46,647 nt of DNA, from contig JAEYOM010000179.1 in the NCBI GenBank assembly GCA_023411715.1, forward strand, positions 1 to 46,647, written 5' to 3'. The notes beneath the pieces are model-generated. The model did not search any database. It had not been told where the DNA came from and saw only the letters and a program-made list of their open reading frames with translations. Source of the stretch: Bacillota bacterium. GTDB taxonomy: Bacteria > Bacillota > Clostridia > Acetivibrionales > DTU013. The translations under genes were made by a program, and so were the position numbers. This document shows positions 23,918-32,067 of this stretch, piece after piece. Every line of letters starts with the position of its first letter. The stretch's first letter is position 1.

Positions 23918-24865
23918 ATGATAGAAATACAGAATTTGACCAAGCGATATGGTCAAATAAAAGCTGTAAACAATCTGAATTTTACTGTAGAAAAAGGTGA
24001 GATTCTGGGTTTTCTCGGCCCCAACGGCGCAGGAAAATCCACTACCATGAATATCATAACGGGTTATCTGCCGTCAAGCGAAGGCACAGTAAAGGTCTGC
24101 GGCTACGATATTCTGGAATCACCGAAGGAAGTAAAAAAACGTATAGGTTACCTCCCGGAACAACCGCCTGTGTATATGGACATGACGGTCAAGGACTATC
24201 TGGATTTCGTCGCAGACCTGAAGATGGTGGACAGAAAAGTCAAGAGAAGCCAGATCAGTGACATTATGGAACTGGTAAAGATCGGCGACCATAGGAACAG
24301 GCTTATCAAAAACCTGTCCAAAGGTTACAAGCAGAGGGTTGGTTTGGCACAGGCGCTTGTCGGAAGCCCGGAGGTCCTTATATTGGACGAGCCGACCGTC
24401 GGTCTCGACCCGAAGCAGATCATCGAAATCCGCAAACTTATCAAAGCACTGGGAAAAGAACACACGATTATACTGAGCTCCCATATCCTTCCCGAGGTCA
24501 GTGCGGTATGTGAACGCGTCGTTATTATAAACAAGGGCGAGATCGCTGCGATCGATACTCCCGAGAACCTTTCCAAAGGCTTCGGAGCGGCTTCCAAGCT
24601 TCTAGTCACTGTTTCCGGTCCTAAAAATTCTGTAGAAAACGCTATCAGAGAGATCTACGGTGTGAAATATGTTGAAACAGGTGTCGAAAAGGACAGGGAA
24701 TCCATCAGTTATATCGTTGAATCCGACAAGGATATCGATATCAGGAAACCGTTGTTCTTCGCAATGGCTAAGCTGGGTTATCCGATCCTTGAATTGAAGA
24801 GCCTCAATTTGAGCCTTGAGGATATATTCCTGCAGATAGTCACCAAGGAAAAGGAGGTCGAGTAA
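23918..24865 (+). CDS. ABC transporter ATP-binding protein (Gld-type operon)
   Basis: This 315-residue ATPase subunit has Walker A GFLGPNGAGKSTT near residue 35, the Q-loop YLPEQPPVY, the signature LSKGYKQRVGLAQAL near 133, Walker B VLILDEPTVGLDP near 152 and the switch histidine in ILSSHILPEV. The C-terminal 90 residues form the extra domain seen in ABC-2 exporters. It powers a membrane complex with the three genes downstream; the spacing of 3 nt to the permease and overlaps further on show one operon. The gene order ATPase, permease, GldG-like, DUF4340 is recurrent in bacteria, but the cargo is unknown. Confidence 0.95.
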   Translation: MIEIQNLTKRYGQIKAVNNLNFTVEKGEILGFLGPNGAGKSTTMNIITGYLPSSEGTVKVCGYDILESPKEVKKRIGYLPEQPPVYMDMTVKDYLDFVADLKMVDRKVKRSQISDIMELVKIGDHRNRLIKNLSKGYKQRVGLAQALVGSPEVLILDEPTVGLDPKQIIEIRKLIKALGKEHTIILSSHILPEVSAVCERVVIINKGEIAAIDTPENLSKGFGAASKLLVTVSGPKNSVENAIREIYGVKYVETGVEKDRESISYIVESDKDIDIRKPLFFAMAKLGYPILELKSLNLSLEDIFLQIVTKEKEVE

Positions 24866-24868
24866 TTC

Positions 24869-25573
24869 ATGTCGGCAATATTCTGGAAAGAAGTCAAATC
24901 ATATTTTTACTCACCGATGGCTTATATACTCATCGGGCTGTTTACGCTGCTAACATCGATATTTTTTCTTCCGAACCTGATGTACGGGCAGGGTTCCTTT
25001 GTCTCTAATCTTTCAACCATGAGCTTTATCCTGCTGGTAATAGTACCGATCCTTACGATGAAGATACTTGCGGAGGACAGAAAAAACGGCACTGAAGTGC
25101 TGCTGATTACCTCACCGATGAGCATCACTTCAATGGTCGTCGGGAAATACCTTGCGGTCTGCTTCGTATTCCTTGTAATGACGGTAATATCGTTCATCTA
25201 TCCGATCGTCCTGCTTGCTTTCGGCGGGACCTTCGCAGTCGATCTGTTAGGGGGGTATATAGGCTTTATACTCCTGGGCATGACCTTTATAGCCATAGGC
25301 GTGTTTGCCTCTTCTCTTTCCGAGAGTCAGGTGGTATCGGTAATCGTAAGCTACGTTGCACTTCTGATAATGTACCTGTCCGGATCGCTGAGCTCGATAG
25401 TGGGCGGATTCGCTGCGAAAATACTCAACTGGTTCTCGCTTCTGAGCAGGTTCGATGATTTCAGCAGGGGAATACTGGGCCTTACCCCCGTTGTTTACTA
25501 CCTCAGTTTTATCGCTGTATTTTTGTTCCTCACCACTAGAGTTATAGAAAAAAGACGCTGGAGTCAGGGGTGA
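24869..25573 (+). CDS. ABC-2 type permease (GldF-like)
   Basis: This 234-residue integral membrane protein has six hydrophobic segments and starts MSAIFWKEVKSYFYSPMAYI, the typical GldF/ABC-2 opening. The segment LTMKILAEDRKNGTEVLLITSPMS is the conserved cytoplasmic coupling loop of this family. It forms the channel with the ATPase encoded 3 nt upstream, and the GldG-like protein encoded 5 nt downstream is its usual partner. AAAGGAGGTCG lies before the ATG. Confidence 0.9.
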   Translation: MSAIFWKEVKSYFYSPMAYILIGLFTLLTSIFFLPNLMYGQGSFVSNLSTMSFILLVIVPILTMKILAEDRKNGTEVLLITSPMSITSMVVGKYLAVCFVFLVMTVISFIYPIVLLAFGGTFAVDLLGGYIGFILLGMTFIAIGVFASSLSESQVVSVIVSYVALLIMYLSGSLSSIVGGFAAKILNWFSLLSRFDDFSRGILGLTPVVYYLSFIAVFLFLTTRVIEKRRWSQG

Positions 25574-25578
25574 TATAG

Positions 25579-27039
25579 ATGGAAAATAAGAATGGAAATA
25601 ACTTTTTCAAACGCAAGAATTTCAAATATGGATCCAACGCCGTTATTCTGACAGTTGCCGTCATAGCTATCGCCATACTGGCGAACATCCTGGTCGGCAT
25701 GACCGATGTCAAGCTTGACCTTACGGCCAACAAGCTGTTTTCACTGACGGACGTTACTAAAAATGAGCTGAAAAACCTTAATCAGGACGTTGAAATAATA
25801 GGTTTGTTCGATGATCAGAAGTTGACTTCGGGCAATGAGTACAAGCAGGTTACGGATCTTTTAAACCTGTATGCGAAGACTTCGCATATAAAGGTTTCAT
25901 ATATAGATCCGGACAAAAACCCCACAATAATCAAAGATCTGGATCCCGACAATACGATGGCTCTGCAGAGCACTGACTTTGTTGTGAGGACTAAGACAAA
26001 CGGTACGGAAAAGAAGAAGAAACTACAGTACTATGACCTCTTTGAGGTACAATACGATCAGAGCACATACCAGCCCTACACGACCGGTTCGAACGCTGAA
26101 CAGGGTTTTACGGGCGCTATCAAGTATGTGACTTCAAAGGAGACGCCGGTTGTGTATTTTACCACAGGCCACAGCGAACTCGAATTAGCTTCGAATTATT
26201 CAAACCTCAAGACTTACCTGGAAAACAACAATTTCCTGGTGAAGACGCTTGACCTTCTTACAGCGTCGAAAATACCCGATGATGCTGCAATGCTCGTAGA
26301 AGCGGCGCCTAAGAACGACATCACCGTAAATGAGAGCGATCTGCTTGAGAATTACATCACCAAAGGCGGCAAGGTGATATTTATGTTCGATTACCTCGCC
26401 AACGATCCCTCTTTGGACAATTTCAACAACCTGCTGAGCAAGTACAACCTGTCGGTAGATTACGACAGGGTCACAGAAACGGATCAGAGCAGGCATTTGC
26501 CGAACGACCCGAACACTTTGGTGCTGGATGTGGCCTCAAATGATATAATTCCGCAGGAGCTCCAGACTGTGCTCAAAAATTCCAGGAGCATTACAATATT
26601 GAAGAATGCCAAGGAATATATAACGACTACGCCATTGATGTCCGCAGCCGATACTGCTATCGGGCAGATGGTCAATCCGTCGCGCGGAGAGGACCTGAAG
26701 GGCCCGCTCAATATAGCGGTGGCAGTTGAAAACAAGGGCGGAGAAAAGCCGTCGAAGCTACTTGTAATAGGCAATGCTTCATTTATAAGCGATGCGACGG
26801 CGAGTGACAGTACTAATGCGAATTATTATGCGAACAGCGCCGCGTTCTTCGTACAGTCGATGAATTGGATGATTGGACAGAAGGACGAAATAAACGTGCC
26901 GACCAAGAACTATGAAACCAATGCGATCAATATAAACCAGCTCCAGTCCAGCGTTATGGGCGGCGTGCTCGTAGTCGTACTGCCGCTGCTGATATTGGGC
27001 GTAGGGCTGATGGTATACCTGAGGAGGCGTCATTTATGA
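25579..27039 (+). CDS. GldG-family ABC transporter auxiliary protein
   Basis: This 486-residue protein has an N-terminal membrane helix (about 15-36, NAVILTVAVIAIAILANILVG), a large extracellular part, and a C-terminal helix (GGVLVVVLPLLILGVGLMVYL). GldG proteins carry a domain related to glutamine-amidotransferase/IFT52 folds, seen here in KETPVVYFTTGHSELE and KGGKVIFMFDYLAND. The KLDLTANKLFSLTDVTKNELKNL stretch is the family's opening signature. It probably holds or delivers the cargo next to the permease. Its stop overlaps the next gene by 4 nt. Confidence 0.9.
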   Translation: MENKNGNNFFKRKNFKYGSNAVILTVAVIAIAILANILVGMTDVKLDLTANKLFSLTDVTKNELKNLNQDVEIIGLFDDQKLTSGNEYKQVTDLLNLYAKTSHIKVSYIDPDKNPTIIKDLDPDNTMALQSTDFVVRTKTNGTEKKKKLQYYDLFEVQYDQSTYQPYTTGSNAEQGFTGAIKYVTSKETPVVYFTTGHSELELASNYSNLKTYLENNNFLVKTLDLLTASKIPDDAAMLVEAAPKNDITVNESDLLENYITKGGKVIFMFDYLANDPSLDNFNNLLSKYNLSVDYDRVTETDQSRHLPNDPNTLVLDVASNDIIPQELQTVLKNSRSITILKNAKEYITTTPLMSAADTAIGQMVNPSRGEDLKGPLNIAVAVENKGGEKPSKLLVIGNASFISDATASDSTNANYYANSAAFFVQSMNWMIGQKDEINVPTKNYETNAININQLQSSVMGGVLVVVLPLLILGVGLMVYLRRRHL

Positions 27040-28442
27040 AATTGTACAGGAATGCAATTATTCTTGTCGTAATAGTTGCGCTTCTTGTCGGAGCATACTT
27101 TGTGATAAGCAAATACAAGCCGGCCGATCAGTCGACGACCGATACCGGTCCAGATACGATCAAACTGACAAACTATATTTCCACCGATATAGCATCTTTG
27201 ACCCTTGAGAACCCCGATGGTACGTTCGTGATAGAACCGAGCGGCTCGGACTGGGTACTGGCTTCTCCCACAGATATCAGGTACGATTCCAGCCTTCTCA
27301 GCAGTATCGTCATTAACGCGTCATCCGTGATCGCTGACAAGGTAATTGAGGATAACCCCAAGGATCTAGCCCTTTATGGGCTCGACAAGCCTAAGAAGGC
27401 GACTGTCTCGGATAAATCGGGTAAATCGACGACACTTGAGATCGGAAGCCTGACGCCTACAAAGAGCGCGTATTATGTAAAAACTGCGGATAAGAACACA
27501 GTCTATATCGTGAGCACCTATACCGGGGATTATCTGGTAACGGGCAAGAATGGCCTGAGACTGAAAACTCCGTACACAGTGACATCCGATATGATCACTT
27601 CTCTGGCCATGGACAGGAATGGCAGCAATCTGTTTACAGCTACGAGGGATGCAAACAAAACCGACTGGTCGATGAACAAACCGATCAGCGCCGGTGTGAA
27701 TGGTTCGGCATTGACCCCGATGCTCGACGCGCTTTCACAGACGAACATCCTGAATTTTGTCGAGGATAAGCCTACAGACCTTGCGCAGTACGGTCTTGAC
27801 AAGCCTGCATATGTGTTTGATTTCAGCACCACGACTGCGGGGGCTTTCAAACTCGAGCTCGGCGACGAGAAGGTAAAGGGTTCCGAAATGTATGCCAAAC
27901 TGGCCGGAAACGACGAAGTATTCACGATCGATCCTTCGAAGTACACCTTCCTTGACAAACCGCTCAAGGAAATAGTGAATGTATTCGCATATATCGTGAA
28001 CATCGACGAAGTCAAGGCAATAGACCTGACGATGGACGGCAAGACAACCCATATGACCGTTGATACCTATAAGGATGCGAACGGAAAGACAGATTCCGAC
28101 AAGGATAAGTTCACTGTCAACGGCGTGGACGCGACCGGCAAGGACAAGGATGACAACCAGCCGTTCAGGACCTTCTATCAGGCGTTGATAGGCATCACGC
28201 TGGATGATATCTACATCGATGCGAAACCGACCGGACCGGCAGACCTTACGATCGACTACACGCTTAAGACCGGGAAGATGAAAGTGGAATATATCTCCAA
28301 GGACATTAACTACTATTATGTAGTAAGGAATGGAGAATACGCAGGTATCCTGGTCAAGAAGAACAAAGACGACTACGGCGTTATAGGAATGAAGAAAACC
28401 TACAAGACAATGATGGACTTCCTTGCCAATCAGGGCAAATAG
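27036..28442 (+). CDS. DUF4340-domain protein
   Basis: This 468-residue protein has one N-terminal membrane helix (about 6-23, IILVVIVALLVGAYFVISKY) and an extracellular region with two DUF4340 repeats. Each repeat carries a similar cluster: DLALYGLDKPKKATVSDKSG near residue 109 and DLAQYGLDKPAYVFDFSTT near 248. The repeated ALYGLDKP/AQYGLDKP motif is the clearest sign of internal duplication. It is encoded at the end of the Gld-type operon, so it is a likely accessory subunit. The function of the domain is unknown. The operon ends at a palindromic element and then a terminator. Confidence 0.9.
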   Translation: MKLYRNAIILVVIVALLVGAYFVISKYKPADQSTTDTGPDTIKLTNYISTDIASLTLENPDGTFVIEPSGSDWVLASPTDIRYDSSLLSSIVINASSVIADKVIEDNPKDLALYGLDKPKKATVSDKSGKSTTLEIGSLTPTKSAYYVKTADKNTVYIVSTYTGDYLVTGKNGLRLKTPYTVTSDMITSLAMDRNGSNLFTATRDANKTDWSMNKPISAGVNGSALTPMLDALSQTNILNFVEDKPTDLAQYGLDKPAYVFDFSTTTAGAFKLELGDEKVKGSEMYAKLAGNDEVFTIDPSKYTFLDKPLKEIVNVFAYIVNIDEVKAIDLTMDGKTTHMTVDTYKDANGKTDSDKDKFTVNGVDATGKDKDDNQPFRTFYQALIGITLDDIYIDAKPTGPADLTIDYTLKTGKMKVEYISKDINYYYVVRNGEYAGILVKKNKDDYGVIGMKKTYKTMMDFLANQGK

Positions 28443-28446
28443 GTAG

Positions 28447-28648
28447 AACCTCGTCGGTTGGTTTTATGTAAGAACTATGCTTCAAGCCAAAGAGCCCGTA
28501 AATTCGAGCTCAGTGCAAAATCAAACGTACCTCGCCCATGGGCCGTGATCGCTCGGGCAGGACGTGATTTTGCCTGAGACATTCTCGAATTAACGGGCTC
28601 TATTGTCTTTACGCAAATGTTCTTTCCATAAAACCAACCGATTCGGTT
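28447..28648. repeat. Imperfect palindromic element, copy 3 (inverted)
   Basis: This 202-bp inverted repeat has CGGTTGGTTTTATG at 28455 and its exact complement ending at 28640. The reverse complement contains GGCAAAATCACGTCCTGCCC, CCGAGCGA, GTTTGATTTTG and CGGGCTCTTTGGCTTG in the same order as copy 2, so the two are members of one family in opposite orientation. No reading frame is supported. Confidence 0.85.
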
Positions 28649-28657
28649 ATTTGGCAG

Positions 28658-28704
28658 ACAGCTCCGACATAGAATGATACAAATCTATGTTGGAGCTGTT
28701 TTTT
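28658..28704 (+). terminator. Strong terminator overlapping next gene's RBS
   Basis: ACAGCTCCGACATAGA (28658-28673) pairs with TCTATGTTGGAGCTGT (28684-28699), a 16-bp stem with one G-U pair and a 10-nt loop, followed by TTTTT. It ends one base before the ATG of the next gene, and the only GGAG sits in its 3' arm. Confidence 0.85.
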
Positions 28705-28705
28705 C

Positions 28706-29782
28706 ATGACTGTAGAGTTTAAGAATATCATCAAAGTGGCGTGCATCTATGCGACAAGCGTCATTGGCGCGGGATTTGCCTCCGGACAGGAGATCATGCA
28801 GTTCTTTTCCGCTTACAGATCAGGCGGTTTCTATGGCATCCTGCTTGCAGGTATCCTGTTTGCAGCAGTCGGCGGTTTTGTACTTGACAAGATATACACT
28901 GAGCGTATAAGGAATTTTGAGGAATTCCTGTTTCCGGCGTTCGGATGGTGGGCCGGCTGGATCATCGAAGCTGCCGTAACTGTTTTTATGCTCTGTATGT
29001 TCTGCATCATGCTTGCCGGATCGGGGCATGTGATTTCCGACAGGCTCGGCATACCATTCAATTATGCATCCCTGATAATGGGAATCATCTGTATGGTTTT
29101 CATACTGACAAATATAAAGGGGATCGTAACGCTCAGTACAGTCACCACGCCGATCCTCGTGATCGGAATAATACTGGCGGGAACATATATTGTAATCTTC
29201 AACTCGGTCGAAACTGCAGGCGTCACAGGCTATATCAGACATTTAACCGGCAACTGGCTTGTATCGTCTCTGCTCTATGTGAGCTATAACAGCATACCGT
29301 CAATAGTTATAATGTGCAGCCTGCTGCCATATCTCAAAACGCGCAGGACAGGTATCGCCGGGGGGATACTGGGCGGCCTGATGCTGTGTGTTACAGCTTT
29401 CATCATCAATATCTCGATTTTTTTGTTTTATCCCGAAGCTTTGGCTACGGAGCTGCCCATCCTTTCAATATTGAAAAGCTCCAGCGAATATGCAGGCAGC
29501 CTGTACGCGGTCATACTCTGGCTGGCCATGTTCGTGTCGGCCGTGACCTCCGGTTTTTGCTTTACAGAGCGCGCTGCTTCAATGATAAGATTAGACCGGA
29601 GAATCGTTACTTTGGTGTTATGCGCCGCCGCAGTACCTCTGTCGACGCTTGGGTTTTCCAGGCTGATATCCGCCATTTACCCCGTTTTCGGGTATCTTGG
29701 GCTCTTCATAATAATAGTAGTCCTGCTGCAGGGAGTCGTGAAACTGCGCAAGGGTGCGGTAAGACAATATGGCAGGAAATAG
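28706..29782 (+). CDS. YkvI-family membrane transporter
   Basis: This 358-residue protein has ten or so membrane segments and opens with the family signature IKVACIYATSVIGAGFASGQEIMQFF. The GAGFASGQE motif contains the unwound first helix of APC-superfamily transporters. A later segment, LAMFVSAVTSGFCFTERAAS, fits the helix that closes the transport site. YkvI relatives may carry amino acids or other small solutes; no substrate is established. The start lies directly behind a strong terminator and its ribosome binding site is folded into that hairpin, so expression may depend on readthrough. Confidence 0.85.
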   Translation: MTVEFKNIIKVACIYATSVIGAGFASGQEIMQFFSAYRSGGFYGILLAGILFAAVGGFVLDKIYTERIRNFEEFLFPAFGWWAGWIIEAAVTVFMLCMFCIMLAGSGHVISDRLGIPFNYASLIMGIICMVFILTNIKGIVTLSTVTTPILVIGIILAGTYIVIFNSVETAGVTGYIRHLTGNWLVSSLLYVSYNSIPSIVIMCSLLPYLKTRRTGIAGGILGGLMLCVTAFIINISIFLFYPEALATELPILSILKSSSEYAGSLYAVILWLAMFVSAVTSGFCFTERAASMIRLDRRIVTLVLCAAAVPLSTLGFSRLISAIYPVFGYLGLFIIIVVLLQGVVKLRKGAVRQYGRK

Positions 29783-29791
29783 ATTTATATG

Positions 29792-29824
29792 GTATAATAG
29801 CCTTGCGATGTAAGGCTATTATAC
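29792..29824. repeat. Perfect 13-bp inverted repeat with TATAAT
   Basis: GTATAATAGCCTT (29792-29804) and AAGGCTATTATAC (29812-29824) flank a 7-nt loop. Each arm carries a TATAAT or its complement, so the site could be a promoter region, an operator or a bidirectional terminator for the YkvI gene. No T-run follows. Confidence 0.6.
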
Positions 29825-29913
29825 GCCTCCGGCGGAATTTACGGCCGTGCGGAATTTTCGGCTAATATTGATTTCTTAATATTTATACAAAAGACGAAAT
29901 TGAGGTGGGTGTA

Positions 29914-31080
29914 TTGAAGCTTCAGCCGGAACAGGAGAATACGCAGCCGGGCGGCCATGTGGCCGGATTGGTATCCGCACTGCTGCTGTGCCTTTGCGTC
30001 ATAACTGTAGCCTTCGTGACCTACCAAAAGAGCGTGGACCCTGCCGCAGACCTTAAGGATATCCTTCAGAAATTCAGTTTTTCCAATCCCGGCAACGTAA
30101 AAGAAGCCAAAAAAGGATATTCGTTCGAATACGACAAAAACGAGAAAGCATCGTTTGCAATCTATAGCGGCTATATAGTAAAATGCAGTACCGGCGGCAT
30201 CTGGTTTATGGACAGTACCGGAGAAGTTGTGCGCACTGAGAATATCGCTTTTAACAATCCTGTCATAAAAAAGAGCGGATCATTTCTTCTGGTCGCCGAT
30301 CTCGGCTCTACCGAAATATGCGTACTGGACGATAAAGGGGTACGTTTCAGGACAAAGCTCGATGAACCTGTGCTGAACGCAGATATAAACAGCGACGGTT
30401 ATGTGACCGTAGTAACTTCGGCGAAAAGGGACAACAATATAGTTAGACTCATCGAACCTCATGGACTCGAAATTTTCCAAATAGTTATAGCAAACGACTT
30501 TGCAGTATCGGCAGGTATCTCTCCGACGGGTGAAAATCTTGCGGTTTCGGGGATCAGTACAGGCGCTGCCGGCGTCTACTCGCACTACAAATTCTACGAT
30601 ATGAAAGGCAAGGATATTTCAGAGCTGACCTTCAATGCCTCGGGAGAGCTTCTCCCGATCTTCTGGTACTTTGATAAGAATAAGATTTTTGCGGCAGGCG
30701 ACAGGTCGGTCGCAGCCTTTGATACTTCGGGCAGGATCATCTGGGAAAAGCAGTTCAGAAGCCTGGCAGGAGCCGAGGTCTCCAAAGGCCGGCGTCTCGC
30801 AGTGGCTGCTGAAGGCGACAAGGGTTATGTTCTGGAACTGATCAATGCGGACGGAAAGGAATATGCGTCAGGAAGCCTTGAAGGTAAGCCGGCGGGGCTC
30901 AGCGCCTATAAAGGGATCATTTCCGTGAATACGGCAGACACTGTCTATTTCTATGATGAAAAATGCCGGAAAATCGGGAGATATCATGCAGAGGCTCCTG
31001 TTTCGCAGGTTTATTTTTTAAGCAGACAGCAGGCTGTTGTTATAACAGCTCACGAGGCAGCCGTAGTAAACTTTGAATAA
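29914..31080 (+). CDS. DUF5711-family beta-propeller membrane protein
   Basis: This 388-residue protein has one N-terminal membrane helix (about 14-40, GHVAGLVSALLLCLCVITVAFVTY) and a C-terminal region of repeated beta strands, several with the pattern xxSGxxxVxx or DxxGxxx (GGIWFMDSTGEVVR, DDKGVRFR, DTSGRIIWEK). This fits the DUF5711 family and a TolB/PQQ-like propeller exposed outside. The function is unknown. The TTG at 29914 follows GAGGTGGG; a GTG at 29905 lies inside that site. The CvpA gene starts 53 bp downstream. Confidence 0.8.
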   Translation: MKLQPEQENTQPGGHVAGLVSALLLCLCVITVAFVTYQKSVDPAADLKDILQKFSFSNPGNVKEAKKGYSFEYDKNEKASFAIYSGYIVKCSTGGIWFMDSTGEVVRTENIAFNNPVIKKSGSFLLVADLGSTEICVLDDKGVRFRTKLDEPVLNADINSDGYVTVVTSAKRDNNIVRLIEPHGLEIFQIVIANDFAVSAGISPTGENLAVSGISTGAAGVYSHYKFYDMKGKDISELTFNASGELLPIFWYFDKNKIFAAGDRSVAAFDTSGRIIWEKQFRSLAGAEVSKGRRLAVAAEGDKGYVLELINADGKEYASGSLEGKPAGLSAYKGIISVNTADTVYFYDEKCRKIGRYHAEAPVSQVYFLSRQQAVVITAHEAAVVNFE

Positions 31081-31133
31081 TGGCATGGCTTTTTAAATAA
31101 TAAGCCGGTATTGGCCGGCAGGCGGGAGGATGT

Positions 31134-31844
31134 ATGAACTGGAGCGATTATTTAGTCATTGGCCTTATCGCGGTATTTGCGATCTACGGTATGTATAGGG
31201 GCTTTATATTGTCCGTTTACAAACTGGTTGCCTTTTTTGCCTGCATTTACGTATCGATTAAATTTTCACCTGTCATAGCGGCATTATTGAAAAATACGCC
31301 GGTTTACAGTTCGATCAAAAATGCGGTTGCAAAAAATCTTCCGATTTTGAGTCATCAGGCAATTTCGTCGCCTGATACTGCAACTACCGGTACCGCCGGT
31401 GCTGAAGCGGTGCTGGGTACGCTCCCGCTGCCTGGATTCCTGAAACAATCTATGCTCGGCAGCCTTCCTTCGCCGTCTGAGCTCATCAACACCGACAGCA
31501 TAGTCAATGCGATAAGTGAAGAGCTGACAATGACAATCCTTTCCGTCCTCAGCCTAATCCTGCTGTATGTAGTTCTCAGGATAGTCGCATCATTCGTTGG
31601 TCTGCTACTTAAAGGAATATCCAAATTGCCTCTTTTCAAACAGGTCAATAAGCTGGGAGGTTTCGTGCTGGGCGGAGCGCAGGGTATACTTGCCGTTTAC
31701 ATACTGTGCGCGATATTGGTGATTTTCAACGCAAACCCAAAATTCGCCGGTATATTCAACAGTATCGGAACGTCGATGTTTGCAGGAGGGTTCTACGAGA
31801 ATAATTTCATCATAAACTGGCTTTTACCGCCGGCAGCAGCCTGA
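31134..31844 (+). CDS. CvpA-family membrane protein
   Basis: This 236-residue protein has four predicted membrane helices. The first reads DYLVIGLIAVFAIYGMYRGFI, the characteristic CvpA opening with GMYRGF. A longer extracytoplasmic insert (about 60-125) separates helices 2 and 3, and KLGGFVLGGAQGILAVYILCAIL is the last conserved segment. CvpA is needed for colicin V export and for envelope stability in proteobacteria; its role in Firmicutes is unclear. GGGAGG lies before the ATG. Confidence 0.9.
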   Translation: MNWSDYLVIGLIAVFAIYGMYRGFILSVYKLVAFFACIYVSIKFSPVIAALLKNTPVYSSIKNAVAKNLPILSHQAISSPDTATTGTAGAEAVLGTLPLPGFLKQSMLGSLPSPSELINTDSIVNAISEELTMTILSVLSLILLYVVLRIVASFVGLLLKGISKLPLFKQVNKLGGFVLGGAQGILAVYILCAILVIFNANPKFAGIFNSIGTSMFAGGFYENNFIINWLLPPAAA

Positions 31845-31970
31845 CTTCACGCGAGACAGGACTGCATTTAATGAATATTGTGCTTGCCCGTTCAAAAATG
31901 AATGCTTTTGACCTTTTGTGTATCAATTTATAGACAATACGCGCCAAACAGGTGTAGAATAGCTTTAAAC

Positions 31971-32000
31971 AATAGCCGGGAGATGTTTTGCCCGGCTATT
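31971..32000 (+). promoter_or_regulatory. Hairpin in the ilvD leader
   Basis: AATAGCCGGG (31971-31980) pairs with CCCGGCTATT (31991-32000) around a 10-nt loop. There is no T-run, so it is a leader hairpin rather than a clear terminator. I looked for a T-box or a peptide leader rich in branched-chain codons in 31845-32067 and found neither. An imperfect TTGACC lies at 31908-31913. Confidence 0.5.
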
Positions 32001-32067
32001 CGGTTAATATGCGGAGGATTGGGCTAGCTTACCGTGTATTATTTTCTCTGAAAGGCGGGTCGATATC

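Noticed and set aside
31845..32067. T-box or leucine-type leader upstream of ilvD
   Set aside because: No conserved T-box AGGGTGGNACCGCG core and no leader peptide rich in branched-chain codons was found.
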